A stretch of 26,387 nt of DNA from a virus (IMGVR_UViG_3300046313_000544:1-26387), one strand, 5' to 3'; positions 1 through 6,949 are shown, counted from the stretch's first letter. Numbers and translations: made by a program. The notes: generated from the sequence alone by a model not told the origin.

Positions 1-252
1 TCAGGATTGATATTCAGTACATCATTCAGATACCTTTTTTCTGATATATTCTCTATAATCATCATCAAATGATATAGAGTATTTTTTTACAAGTACCTCT
101 ATGAACTCAGGAGATAGGAGATAGTAGAAGAATTTAGGATAGGAGAATCTACTTGTTCAATCGTGTCTTATCATAGGATAATTCATATCCTCCATTATCT
201 TCCCTGTAAGGGCTAGGGCTTTTTCAATGAGTTCTTGTGGTATATGAGTCAT
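1..252 (-). CDS. Hypothetical protein, 3' end cut by window edge
   Basis: Open under UGA=Gly from ATG at 252 to the window edge, so at least 84 residues. It starts MTHIPQELIEKALALTGKIM and contains two UGA-glycines in the first 80 codons, plus a third at the last visible codon. The product is aromatic- and charge-rich (FSYPKFFYYLLSPEF, then VLVKKYSISFDDDYREYIRKK). I recognise no family. It is the last visible gene of the leftward operon, 13 bp after the gene ending at 266. The stop lies outside the window. Confidence 0.7.
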
Positions 253-265
253 AGGAGTTTGGTTA

Positions 266-511
266 TTAGAATTTTATTCACGGAATTTCGTATCCTCCGA
301 TATAAATAGTTGTATAAGGGATAGACCAAGTACAATCAAAGCAATCTTCATCGACAATCCCTATATTTACAATAGTGTAATCGTATATATTTATAAAAAC
401 CAGTCTGTCTGGTATTTTATTAAAGTCATATTTTACTGTATATATTTCAAGTCTTGATATAAAAAATAGAAAAACCGATAATGTTAAAATAATTCAAAGG
501 AGGTATTTCAT
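266..511 (-). CDS. Small membrane-anchored hypothetical protein (81 aa)
   Basis: ATG at 511 to TAA at 266-268. The first ~18 residues (MKYLLGIILTLSVFLFFIS) form one hydrophobic segment that could be a signal anchor. The rest is a small soluble domain with a C-x-x-C (DCFDCTW) and a C-terminal YIGGYEIPGIKF. Two glycines are UGA. Topology suggests a short N-terminal anchor with the domain outside the membrane. It is 6 bp downstream of the YopX-like gene. No known family recognised. Confidence 0.7.
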
Positions 512-517
512 AGGGAG

Positions 518-928
518 TTAGTTAGAGAGTAGTTCTGGGGATTCGTAGATGTTTCAGACGATTTCGATTTCTGATAGGTCACAGAGGTGGATATTCATAT
601 CTGTTTCTGATTGTAAAAACCAGGCGAGGACTTCCTGGTGAAAATACACGGAATATATGGTATTGCGTTTCTCATTGAATAATCATTTTACCTTGTCTCA
701 CTCAAAAATTTCTTTTCAGTTCTTATCGAGGAGTCAGGTGAATTGTGAAAGTGTACCGTTGAGTATTGGTGCATTTGCTGTTCATCCATTTTCGTGATGC
801 CAATGTATCCTACAGCTAAACTTATCATAGTAAGCAGTAGAATTTGGTAAATCTTGCGTTGGGAATCCATACACAAAATAATCTCCATTTTTATCAGGAT
901 GTAGTCATCTGAATTTTATAGGTCGCAT
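518..928 (-). CDS. YopX-like phage protein
   Basis: A 136-aa protein with the hallmarks of the YopX family: N-terminus MRPIKFRG, a central LLDKNGKEIFEGDKVKG block, and C-terminal IEIVGNIYESPELLSN. The last two correspond to the family's D-K-N-G-K-E-I-Y-E-G-D and I-G-N-I-Y-E-N-P-E-L-L signatures. Length and motif order fit the family. At least six glycines are UGA, including those in KFRG, DKNGKE, FEGDK and IVGNI, so the gene is only visible with UGA=Gly. YopX proteins are common small phage accessory proteins of unknown biochemical role. It lies 30 bp after the 959-1192 gene. Confidence 0.9.
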
Positions 929-958
929 ATTCTATAGGGTTAATGGGGAGATAAGGGG

Positions 959-1192
959 CTATTTGATTTCAGATATTCTTGATCGCAGATCCTCGATGTC
1001 ACGAATCTCAATATCAGATCCATTCATCTTCCATGTTTTCTGTCCTCATAATTTTTCGTAGGTCAGCCCTGAATCGTGTGAAGCATAGAAAGATCATTTT
1101 CTATACTCATCTACTATACTGAATCATTCATCGGCAAGAGATTGTTGTGTTGGATTATACATATCTGTAAAAGGTAAGGGGTAAAGGTTCAT
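959..1192 (-). CDS. Small hypothetical protein following RNA element A
   Basis: Two in-frame starts exist. ATG at 1192 gives 77 aa (MNLYPLPFTDMYNPTQ...); ATG at 1162 gives 67 aa (MYNPTQQSLADEG...). The region between the two starts is nearly identical, in sequence and frame, to the start of the gene at 1469-1714, so the upstream start may be real or the stretch may be part of the RNA leader. The body (FSIVDEYRKGSFYASHDSG...GSDIEIRDIEDLRSRISEIK) has no recognised family. Four glycines are UGA. Confidence 0.65.
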
Positions 1193-1196
1193 AGAC

Positions 1197-1330
1197 AGGA
1201 TCTAGCGTGGCAAGGTTTGATACTTGCAAGACTTTGGGTGCATTGATGATGGATACACTAATCGGCTGTGACGTAACGGTCTAACATACTCCTCGTATGT
1301 GCTGTACTTTTGAGCCACACGCTAGATCCT
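1197..1330 (-). ncRNA. Structured RNA element A (copy 1 of a repeated element)
   Basis: The ends pair as a 15-bp helix, 1314-1330 with 1197-1211, interrupted only by a 2-nt TG bulge. Inside are a 6-bp hairpin (ACATAC/GTATGT), a GTGTAT/ATGCAC stem and GCAAG/CTTGC next to the closing helix. The same core (GCGTGTGGC at the 5' side, CCTTGCCACGC at the 3' side) occurs in copy B at 1716-1858, with a different but still paired outer helix. It lies between the tRNA and the 959-1192 gene and abuts that gene's start, which suggests a leader or processed RNA. No known RNA family recognised. Confidence 0.75.
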
Positions 1331-1341
1331 ACCTATGAAAT

Positions 1342-1417
1342 TGGAGCAGTGACCGAGGTTCGAACTCGGGAATAGTGGTTTTGAAAACCACGCCCTTACC
1401 ACTAGGGTTACCACTGC
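1342..1417 (-). tRNA. tRNA-Gly with anticodon UCA, reading UGA
   Basis: Complete cloverleaf. The acceptor stem is GCAGTGG/TCACTGC with one G-U pair. The D arm is 3 bp plus a mismatch. The anticodon stem is GTGGT/ACCAC with loop TTTCAAA, giving anticodon TCA at 34-36. The variable region is 5 nt. The T arm is CCGAG/CTCGG with canonical loop TTCGAAC. The 3' CCA is encoded. G1-C72, C2-G71, discriminator U73 and C35 are the features bacterial glycyl-tRNA synthetase uses, so glycine charging is expected. This matches the UGA=Gly decoding seen throughout the window. Trp or Sec identity is less likely given the conserved glycines encoded by UGA. Confidence 0.95.
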
Positions 1418-1468
1418 GGATACCAAGATTGCTCTCGGAGAGATACCGATATTGCTATTGGGATGGGG

Positions 1469-1714
1469 CTAGTCTGCGAAACAATCAGGATTTGCTAGCC
1501 ACTCTTTGCAATTTTCTACTATCGTATCTGCTTGCTCTTCTGAGTCGTACCCCTTTCAGATAGTCCCTCACATCCAATATAGCAGTTGCTGTACTTGGAA
1601 TTTATCATATCGCCCAGTGAGCGTATTTATTATCTCAGATAGTGCAGGTAGTAATGCTTCATTTGGGAGTTTGTCGGTAGTCATAATAGTAAAAGGTAAA
1701 AAATAAAGTTTCAT
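1469..1714 (-). CDS. Small hypothetical protein following RNA element B
   Basis: ATG at 1714 gives 81 aa (MKLYFLPFTIMTTDKLPNEA...); the internal ATG at 1684 gives 71 aa. The first ten residues match those of the 959-1192 gene (M-K/N-L-Y-x-L-P-F-T), and both follow a copy of the same RNA element. The body is acidic and helical, with YDKFQVQQLLYWMGGTIGKG and a C-terminal ENCKEWLANPDCFAD. Two glycines are UGA. No family recognised. Confidence 0.65.
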
Positions 1715-1715
1715 A

Positions 1716-1858
1716 GAGAAGAAAGAGCGTGGCAAGGAATAGGGCTTCCAGTCCTCATAATGAGTTTACACACCGCACCTTGCATTGGTATAGCCTATGG
1801 TTTAGTTGCTATACCGTATTTCTACTGCGTATTAGTCCGCCACACGCTCTCTCCTCTC
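1716..1858 (-). ncRNA. Structured RNA element B (copy 2 of a repeated element)
   Basis: The ends form an 18-bp helix (1839-1858 with 1716-1733) that includes two G-U wobbles and has the same 2-nt TG bulge as copy A. The helix bases differ from A but pairing is kept, which is compensatory change. The interior has a perfect 8-bp hairpin, GGTATAGC/GCTATACC, and a GCAAGG/CCTTGC stem next to the closing helix. It abuts the ATG at 1714. A competing hairpin, CTCCTC/GAGGAG (1851-1867), uses part of its 5' strand, which could act as a switch. Confidence 0.75.
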
Positions 1859-2132
1859 GACGAGGAGTGCCAATCATATACTTTTAAATATGCTTTGGTC
1901 TTGGTTATCTCGTTCGCACCTTGAGTGCAGTGTGTTTCTTGAGAACACCAGAGCTGTCAGTTTTTACTTCCGTGCAGGGGAAGTCTCACAAGGAGAATCA
2001 GGCGCAATATCTGTCACATGAGTAACACTCAATCGTTTTACTGTTCACCCGATCCTCACTATGAAAAAATCCCTAATTTCAGCCACTAGTTGCGTAGTGA
2101 CTAAAAACAGAGATCTACTTCCGCAACGAAGT
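1859..2132 (-). other. Gene-free, highly structured stretch upstream of RNA element B
   Basis: No convincing reading frame in either code. On the minus strand it opens with a hairpin GATC-ACTTC/GAAGT-A-GATC (2112-2136), then AGTCACTA/TAGTGGCT (2081-2102), then ACTTCC/GGAAGT (1966-1984), then shorter stems. A promoter at 2139-2166 would start transcription at its upstream end. Together with elements A and B and the tRNA this may be one long, processed RNA transcript. No match to tmRNA, RNase P or SRP RNA signatures was seen. Confidence 0.5.
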
Positions 2133-2138
2133 GATCAG

Positions 2139-2166
2139 AGTATATCTATTTATTTATTTTAATCAA
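2139..2166 (-). promoter_or_regulatory. Promoter for the RNA/tRNA block
   Basis: Minus-strand TTGATT (2161-2166), 16-bp spacer, TATACT (2139-2144). It lies at the very end of the ninG-like gene and points into the RNA-rich block. The same TTGxxx-16-TATACT form recurs at the other operon heads. Confidence 0.7.
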
Positions 2167-2785
2167 GTGTTTTTATAAGATTATTATAATGTTCTATCTT
2201 CTCAGATAGCCAAGCAGTTGTTGTTTTTATTGGTTTACCATGCCATCTTTGTTCAAGATCTTCATACATAGCTTCTCAATAGTTTTTATTAAACCAATCT
2301 ATATAAGGATGGGGGTTCGCTTCATGTAAGATATTGCATTTTGCGCATTGACAATTACAATTTATTTCATCCCAACGAGTAGAAGTATTTACGCATGAAA
2401 ATAAGTGTCAATTATTCGGATTTTCTGTACTTCCACAAATAACACAAGTATTATTATCACGTAGGCGGATATATTTAGCAAAAACTACATCAAGTCTATC
2501 CTTTAGCTTCTGATAATCTGTCCTTACCTTTCCCCTTCACACTTTTATAGTGAGTTTTTTGTTCTTTAAATAAGGTTCTATAACTTTTATTATGTCTTCC
2601 CGAGCAAGTTCTCGTACATCTTCCTCAATACCTTTTATGGACACATTTATCCTATCCTTTGCTTTGTCTCGTTTATCTTCGTACTTTTGTTTCTCGTATT
2701 TATTCTGACATTTTGGTCAACAACATTTACTCATAGAGTTTGTATGTTCTTTTCAACAAATAATACACGTTTTTGATCGAGGCAT
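2159..2785 (-). CDS. ninG: NinG/Rap-like recombination protein
   Basis: A 208-aa protein resembling phage lambda NinG (Rap), a structure-specific DNA nuclease that acts on recombination intermediates. It starts with a zinc-finger-like region (C7, C10, C21, C22, C26) and has a basic, coiled middle. The C-terminal module carries the family pattern KYIRLRDNNTCVICG, then GHLFSC, then RWDEINCNCQCAKCNILHE and YIDWF. Four glycines are UGA, including those in CGKEH and NGHLF. It lies in the recombination/replication operon with a DUF1071-like annealing protein, which fits a phage recombination pathway. The family assignment is firm; the symbol is by family. Confidence 0.88.
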
Positions 2786-2792
2786 AGTTACT

Positions 2793-2930
2793 TTACTTTT
2801 TATTAAAATATTCATTCAGTATTCTCATTTTATTATACTCACTCACACCTAAAAAGTAAAGGCATTTTTCATTTACAGAGCCATCATCGTGGAAGTATTT
2901 TTCTCACCAACAGTCTATAAGAGTGTACAT
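2793..2930 (-). CDS. Small hypothetical protein (45 aa)
   Basis: ATG at 2930 to TAA at 2793-2795, ending 7 bp before the ninG-like start. Sequence begins MYTLIDCWGEKYFHDDGSVN and ends RILNEYFNKK; one UGA-glycine. Compact, charged, two cysteines. No family recognised. Supported by tight packing and the in-frame UGA-glycine rather than by homology. Confidence 0.6.
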
Positions 2931-2933
2931 ATT

Positions 2934-3062
2934 TTAGTTATTAAGAAATACTAAAATGAATGTAAATACTCCTATCCAAATTTTATCAGCTCATGAGTCA
3001 CCAATTTGCGATGCAATCAAAGAAAGCATTATAATTATTGAACTTACTTGTAAGTTTGACAT
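2934..3062 (-). CDS. Small membrane protein (42 aa)
   Basis: ATG at 3062 to TAA at 2934-2936. Two hydrophobic stretches (IIIMLSLIAS and IWIGVFTFILVFL) are separated by a short polar turn containing a UGA-glycine (QIGDSGADK). It is likely a small inner-membrane protein. Spacing to the next gene is 3 bp. No family recognised. Confidence 0.6.
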
Positions 3063-3080
3063 ATAGTGTATGGTTATTAT

Positions 3081-3410
3081 TTATTCAATGAAAATGCTTG
3101 CGTTCTTTACCCATTGTGGCTTTACAACCTTTTCACTTCATACATAGTGTACTGAGATGCAAGAAATAGGAGTTTTTGAGTCGATACAGCCTTTGTATCA
3201 ATACCTTATTCAGTTTACTTTGCTTGTCCAGTATTCCTCTATTGATTCAAAAGGGTATAGATTGCATCAGAATTGATCTATAGGATACTTATATGAAAAT
3301 CAGTTGATTTCTCGTTTGTATACTCTAGTATTATTATCAAGTATCTGATACTTAGCACCTCACCAGTTATTCCTTCCATGACAGAACCCTCATACATTAT
3401 CTTTTGCCAT
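3081..3410 (-). CDS. Hypothetical protein, aromatic/cysteine-rich (109 aa)
   Basis: ATG at 3410 to TAA at 3081-3083. At least nine glycines are UGA, so the gene is invisible in the standard code. Composition is rich in Trp, Tyr, Cys and Asn: MAKDNVGGFCHGRNNWGG at the start, then GFSYKYPIDQFGC and IEEYWTSKVNGIRYGYKGC. Four cysteines and two early histidines could bind metal or form disulfides. No known family recognised. It sits between the methyltransferase and two tiny genes. Confidence 0.75.
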
Positions 3411-3449
3411 TTACACGAACAGCTGGAAAGGGTCGCATTGGTATTTCGA

Positions 3450-3533
3450 TTATCATAGGTGTTTCAAATAAGTAATACAGTCTTCCCGATAGTTATTCCC
3501 TCGTTTTATTTTTGTTAGTTTTGGAAAGAGCAT
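3450..3533 (-). CDS. Possible very short protein overlapping the methyltransferase end
   Basis: ATG at 3533 to TAA at 3450-3452 gives 27 aa (MLFPKLTKIKRGNNYREDC...). It overlaps the methyltransferase 3' end by 19 bp. Another 19-codon frame (3397-3456; MIIEIPMRPFPAVRVNGKR) follows. The latter resembles the first residues of RusA-type resolvases but stops at once. Either could be a relic or a real tiny gene. Confidence 0.3.
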
Positions 3534-4279
3534 ATTCGATTGTTTATTATTTCTATATATTCTTCGCTTATCTCTATCCCTAAGTAATCTCTATTATTTT
3601 TCTTAGCCATCTTTAGTGTTGTTCAGCTTCATGCAAATGGATCAAGTATAATATCTCATTCATTACTCCAAGATAAGATATGATCTTCAGCAAGTTGTTC
3701 AGGAAATACTGCTGGATGATCTATAGTTTTATTCCCAGATGGATAACTCCAAACATTACTTGCATCTTTTGTTTCTCTTAGATTTTCAATGAGTATTTTG
3801 TGTACTTTACTTCAATCAGGTTTTCTAAAACAAGTTTTTCATGCTCTATGTTCAATTTTCTTCTTTTGTATTGGATTAAATGTTTTTGGCTTCCCTTTAC
3901 TAAAAACAAACATATATTCAAACTGATTAGCATATCTTCTCAATGTAGGATATGCAGGTGCATAATTCTGCTTGTAATATATCATTGTATCAAGAAGATT
4001 AAATCAACATTCTCGAAAAAACAATGCTTGTCTAAAGCTAGTAATAGATTCACAAAATTTACTTGTCTGGTCTCACACTACCCATACAACTACACCACAT
4101 GATTTTGTAACTCTATATAATTCTTTTGCTATTCACTCAAAATCAAAAGAGTATCCATTATAAGACCTAAGATTATCGTAAGGTGGTGAAGTAACAGTTA
4201 AATCAATAATTTCATCTTTCATTTCTTTTAATACTTCTAAGCAGTCTCATTGTATAACTTGGTTTCTATCAATTAACAT
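3515..4279 (-). CDS. DNA methyltransferase, beta class (N4-cytosine or N6-adenine)
   Basis: A 254-aa S-adenosylmethionine-dependent DNA methyltransferase. Catalytic motif IV TSPPY is at residues 30-34, preceded by VIQGDCLEVLKEM. The SAM-binding motif I DPFAGSGTT is at 213-221, near the C-terminus. The order IV then I is the beta class, and TSPPY is more typical of N4-cytosine enzymes than N6-adenine DPPY. Glycines 217 and 219 of the SAM motif are UGA codons, strong evidence for UGA=Gly. The middle (residues ~90-190) is probably the target-recognition region. No restriction enzyme is nearby, so it is likely an orphan phage methylase protecting or marking phage DNA. Confidence 0.93.
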
Positions 4280-4280
4280 A

Positions 4281-5000
4281 TTATTGGATTATTAGAATTT
4301 TATCTGCGACAAGTTGTGAGATGTACCCTGGAGTTTCTTTTTTGAGCTGTTGCACGAAAAGTTCCATAAATTCGCCATCTGATAGCTCCTCTATGCGTTT
4401 TTCTTTATCAAACGATAGAGTTATCGAGTCAGTACCCCATCACGCTAGGAAGTGCGCTACAGTAGCTTTTCCCCATCTGATACGAACAGAGATCATTTTT
4501 GCCATGAGTCCATCCTCGACAGAATCAAAAAGTATGTAGTTACCTCACTCATTTGCTGGACGAAGAGTTCCTTTTTGATATCCTATTCCTGCATCGTTCC
4601 ATAATCACTTGAGAGTATGCGATACTCACCATGTCAAACCGCTTGGATTATTATTTTTCCATCCTGCACCCTTGCGAGCGGAGTATTGGCGATAGTCATG
4701 AGATCCAGTGAGTATTAGCGAGTGTTTTGTAGTATATCACTTGCGTTCGGGTTCTGGGATTACACTCCCAGTCGTGGCTTTCGCATCAATAATACTTACA
4801 AGTCCAATCTTCGAACACTTTTCTATCTGTTTTTGCAATACCCTTGCGGTTCATGTTGAGGAGTGTACATCTTCCATACAAGCGATGACTTTTTCACGAT
4901 TCTCTCTTTCGATGAGAACTTTTGGGTCAGTTTCAATATTAAAAGCATAAATAGTGGACGAAATCGCAATAAGCGAGATAATAGGGAGAGCATAGTTCAT
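4281..5000 (-). CDS. Secreted lysozyme-like protein (NNNP motif), candidate endolysin
   Basis: A 239-aa protein whose first ~19 residues (MNYALPIISLIAISSTIYA) form a signal peptide or anchor. A lysine-rich linker follows. Residues 116-125 (NNNPSGLTWG) start a domain resembling the NNPGN-type virion or muralytic proteins: GIGYQKGTLRPANEGGNYILF, DSVEDGLMAKMISVRIRWG, HFLAGWG. In that family the domain is lysozyme-like and degrades peptidoglycan in lysis or entry. Several glycines are UGA. It lies next to small membrane proteins, one holin-like, which fits a lysis role. The catalytic residue is not certain from sequence alone. Confidence 0.6.
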
Positions 5001-5050
5001 AGTAAAATATTTATTCCGAGTAACTGCGACTCGTGGCGGATTATTTGTTT

Positions 5051-5266
5051 TTATATTGAGAAAATATTATATTTTGCTTGTAGATATAGTAATATTGTAA
5101 CCCAAGCCAAAATTAGGATTGTTTTAAAAATCGTATATTGAGAGCGTATATCATATTCATCATATACAAAGTCTTCTTCGATTGCATTGAGAATCTTATT
5201 ACTATTTGAAGATGGATATTCACCAAATACATTTTGTAGGTGTTCTAGTGATACATATTTTCACAT
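5051..5266 (-). CDS. Small membrane protein with C-terminal transmembrane segment (71 aa)
   Basis: ATG at 5266 (its second codon is a UGA-glycine) to TAA at 5051-5053. The N-terminal ~45 residues are soluble and acidic (IEEDFVYDEYDIRSQY); residues ~48-62 (FKTILILAWVTILLYL) are a transmembrane helix with a short basic tail. Topology is that of a tail-anchored protein. It follows the lysozyme-like gene's upstream side and may belong to a lysis or membrane module. No family recognised. The gap 5001-5050 holds no other feature. Confidence 0.6.
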
Positions 5267-5270
5267 ATTT

Positions 5271-5447
5271 TTAATTGTTAGATTGTAAACGTCATTTTCC
5301 TATCGCATACAAGTCTATCTGCTTGTACGCAGTATCTATCATCTAGGAAAAGACAGATGATAGACCTATATTACGACTCCAACAGGATTGTATAGTACAT
5401 TGTCTTATGTACGCTTCGAGTTTCTTGATTGCTAGTTTAGAGTTCAT
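5271..5447 (-). CDS. Small gene with an in-frame TAG inside a hairpin
   Basis: ATG at 5447 reads 34 codons (MNSKLAIKKLEAYIRQC...), then TAG at 5343-5345. It is followed immediately and in the same frame by ATG-ATA-GAT..., 23 more codons to TAA at 5271-5273. The whole is 58 codons if the TAG is read through, or two tiny proteins if not. The TAG-ATG lies in the 3' arm of a perfect 10-bp hairpin (5335-5344 with 5355-5364). The second half contains one UGA-glycine. It could be readthrough, coupled reinitiation, or a nonsense mutation. Confidence 0.5.
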
Positions 5448-5450
5448 ACG

Positions 5451-5606
5451 TTAGTTGATTATAAAATATATTGAAAGTGATATAAAAATTCAATCTAGTA
5501 TTGCTTCTAAGTGTGATTTTGGACTTCTGTCCTTTCAGATAATATATATATTCCATATTATGTTAAGGAACAGAAGTGTCACCATAATAAATTTAATTAT
5601 TTCCAT
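5451..5606 (-). CDS. Two-helix membrane protein, holin candidate (51 aa)
   Basis: ATG at 5606 to TAA at 5451-5453. Two transmembrane segments (FIMVTLLFLNIIWNIYII and ILDGIFISLSIYFIIN) flank a charged turn, GKDRSPKSHLE; two glycines are UGA. Size and helix-turn-helix topology match small class II-like holins, and a lysozyme-like gene lies 450 bp downstream. Holins have no sequence signature, so the role is an inference from topology and context. Confidence 0.5.
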
Positions 5607-5609
5607 TTG

Positions 5610-5714
5610 TTATTTATTAAAAAATATAAAAGCGGATACATCTGAGTTACTTGTGTGTACGAGTATCCCATGAGGAGATTGTGCTAGGTATTGTCTGAGT
5701 TTTTCGATTTTCAT
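5610..5714 (-). CDS. Small hypothetical protein (34 aa)
   Basis: ATG at 5714 to TAA at 5610-5612, 3 bp before the holin-like gene. Sequence starts MKIEKLRQYLAQSPHGILVH; no UGA. No family recognised. Supported only by packing in the operon. Confidence 0.45.
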   Translation of the reverse strand: MKIEKLRQYLAQSPHGILVHTSNSDVSAFIFFNK

Positions 5715-5718
5715 AATA

Positions 5719-6039
5719 TTATTTGTAGTTACTCAATAAGTTTTCTTTGTCAGATGATGGAAACTCGATATGTAAACCTATCATAGCGAGTGCATCCATG
5801 TAAACATCGAGGCAGTTAGTCATTTCCTCTCTCGACATTCAGGTTGTAGAGCTTTTATTGTACATTTTCTGTAGAATAGCTTTGAATATCGAGTGGAGAT
5901 TGTCTTTTGTTGCCTTTGGTTTTACTTCCATAACTAGTGGAGCAAGTCCGATACCTTGTGAGTTCATCTCCGAGGCTATCCAATCTTGAAAAAGAAAGTA
6001 TGAGTTATTCTGAGTCGGCGATCGTGTATCTGTCTTCAT
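5719..6039 (-). CDS. Hypothetical protein (106 aa)
   Basis: ATG at 6039 to TAA at 5719-5721. It reads through one UGA-glycine (SSTTGMSREEM), so the standard-code frame ends too early. Mostly helical, with FLFQDWIASEMNSQGIG early and a C-terminal MTNCLDVYMDALAMIGLHIEF. Its start overlaps the preceding gene by 35 bp. No family recognised; position suggests a replication or recombination accessory role. Confidence 0.7.
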
Positions 6040-6325
6040 AGCTAGTGGAATTAAAATTTGGATTTTTCAGGACGTATTTTGTGATAGTATGCTTATCCTT
6101 CTGAGATACAACAGTTTCTATATCATATCCCATCTTACGGAGTTTTTCAAATGCTTTTCCGTAACTCCCAAGGAGTCGGAATCAGTTTACAAGCATATTA
6201 CCAATCTGAGGGAGTGTTATAATATTGCCACGATAGCGCATCTCAGCGAGAAGTGCATCTTTTATCTGACAGTCACTGTATTTTGTATAACAAACTATTG
6301 TTGGGAATGAGGTTGATCTTTTCAT
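6005..6325 (-). CDS. Hypothetical protein with a winged-helix-like core (106 aa)
   Basis: ATG at 6325 to TAA at 6005-6007; its end overlaps the next gene. The core, DALLAEMRYRGNIITLPQIG followed by MLVNGFRLLGSYGKAFEKLR and ending in a strand KHTITKYVL, looks like helix-turn-helix plus wing, so DNA binding is plausible. One UGA-glycine, in VNGFR. The N-terminus has two cysteines. Family not recognised; function is an inference. Confidence 0.65.
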
Positions 6326-6364
6326 AAAATGAAAATTAAGAATAATGTTTTATAATGATTTATG

Positions 6365-6380
6365 AGCGTTAGCTCATGTA
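6365..6380 (-). other. Short hairpin between two leftward genes
   Basis: A perfect 5-bp stem TGAGC/GCTCA (6-bp with flanking A-T) with loop TAAC, just after the stop of the 6384-6593 gene. No U-run follows on the minus strand, so it is more likely an mRNA end-stabilising or weak termination element than a full terminator. Confidence 0.35.
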
Positions 6381-6383
6381 CTA

Positions 6384-6593
6384 TTAAATTATAGATATAT
6401 CTTTTAGGGAAAATATTACGTCATTCTTATAATTACTAGGAATATCCATAATAATTGTTCTTATTTTTTTTGCCTCGTATTGCTTTCTAGCTTCTTCGAG
6501 TGATTCAGCTTCAAATATATCACATACATCTTGTACTTTATTATAAAAGAATCACTTTATAGTTATTGTAGTAATGAATTTATATGTTTTCAT
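6384..6593 (-). CDS. Small hypothetical protein (69 aa)
   Basis: ATG at 6593 to TAA at 6384-6386. Starts MKTYKFITTITIKGFFYNKV, followed by an acidic helix EAESLEEARKQYEAKKI and a hydrophobic C-terminus. The beta-strand/helix pattern resembles small phage proteins of the type K-Y-x-F-x-V plus an E-A-R helix, but I cannot name a family. One UGA-glycine. The C-terminus IPSNYKNDVIFSLKDISII is AT-rich coding. Confidence 0.6.
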
Positions 6594-6611
6594 ATTTTTT
6601 AAGTTAGGTAT

Positions 6612-6785
6612 TTAGAACTGGGAATAATGTTTAGTGAGCGAATTTATACGTTCCTTGATAGCACGTCTCTTCTTGCGAAGAGTTGCAATATTCGCCAACG
6701 TAGGTCAATACAATGCTATCTGTTCGTCTATCAGTGCGAGTTCTGCAAGGTTCTTTTTGTAGGCTGTTGATTCTGTGAGTGTCAT
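6612..6785 (-). CDS. Small basic hypothetical protein (57 aa)
   Basis: ATG at 6785 to TAA at 6612-6614. Helical, with an acidic N-half (STAYKKNLAELALIDEQIAL) and a very basic C-half (TLRKKRRAIKERINSLTKHY). One UGA-glycine. Starts inside the preceding gene (58-bp overlap). Could be a DNA-binding or coiled-coil accessory protein; no family recognised. Confidence 0.6.
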
Positions 6786-6934
6786 ACGATAATAGTTTCA
6801 TGTCAGAGATAAAGTTCAGGGTCAAATTCGGGATCTGATTCTCAGGAAAGGATGAAGTTGATATATTTGGCATAGTCAGCTCGTTCACTAGGCGGGAGTA
6901 AGTCTATTTGAGAGGTATATGTAGGGAGTTCCAT
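6728..6934 (-). CDS. Small hypothetical protein (68 aa)
   Basis: ATG at 6934 to TAG at 6728-6730. Starts MELPTYTSQIDLLPPSERAD, then YAKYINFILSGESDPEFDPE and a His/Gln-rich end. Four glycines are UGA. It overlaps the next gene by 58 bp, which supports translational coupling. The pattern resembles a short phage regulator or adaptor, but I cannot name one. Confidence 0.6.
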
Positions 6935-6949
6935 ATTTTTATAAGTAAA

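Noticed and set aside
496-506. Perfect AAAGGAGG Shine-Dalgarno on the plus strand
   Set aside because: No plus-strand start follows; the region is coding on the minus strand.
688-888. 66-aa minus-strand frame starting MEIILCMDSQ
   Set aside because: It lies in another frame over the YopX-like gene, which has clear family motifs.
1197-1858. Elements A and B as unusual or intron-containing tRNAs
   Set aside because: No T-loop (TTCGAnn), no anticodon arm and no CCA in either copy.
3410-3515. RusA resolvase fragment (MIIEIPMRPFP...)
   Set aside because: Only 19 codons before a TAA and no continuation in any frame; similarity too short to name.
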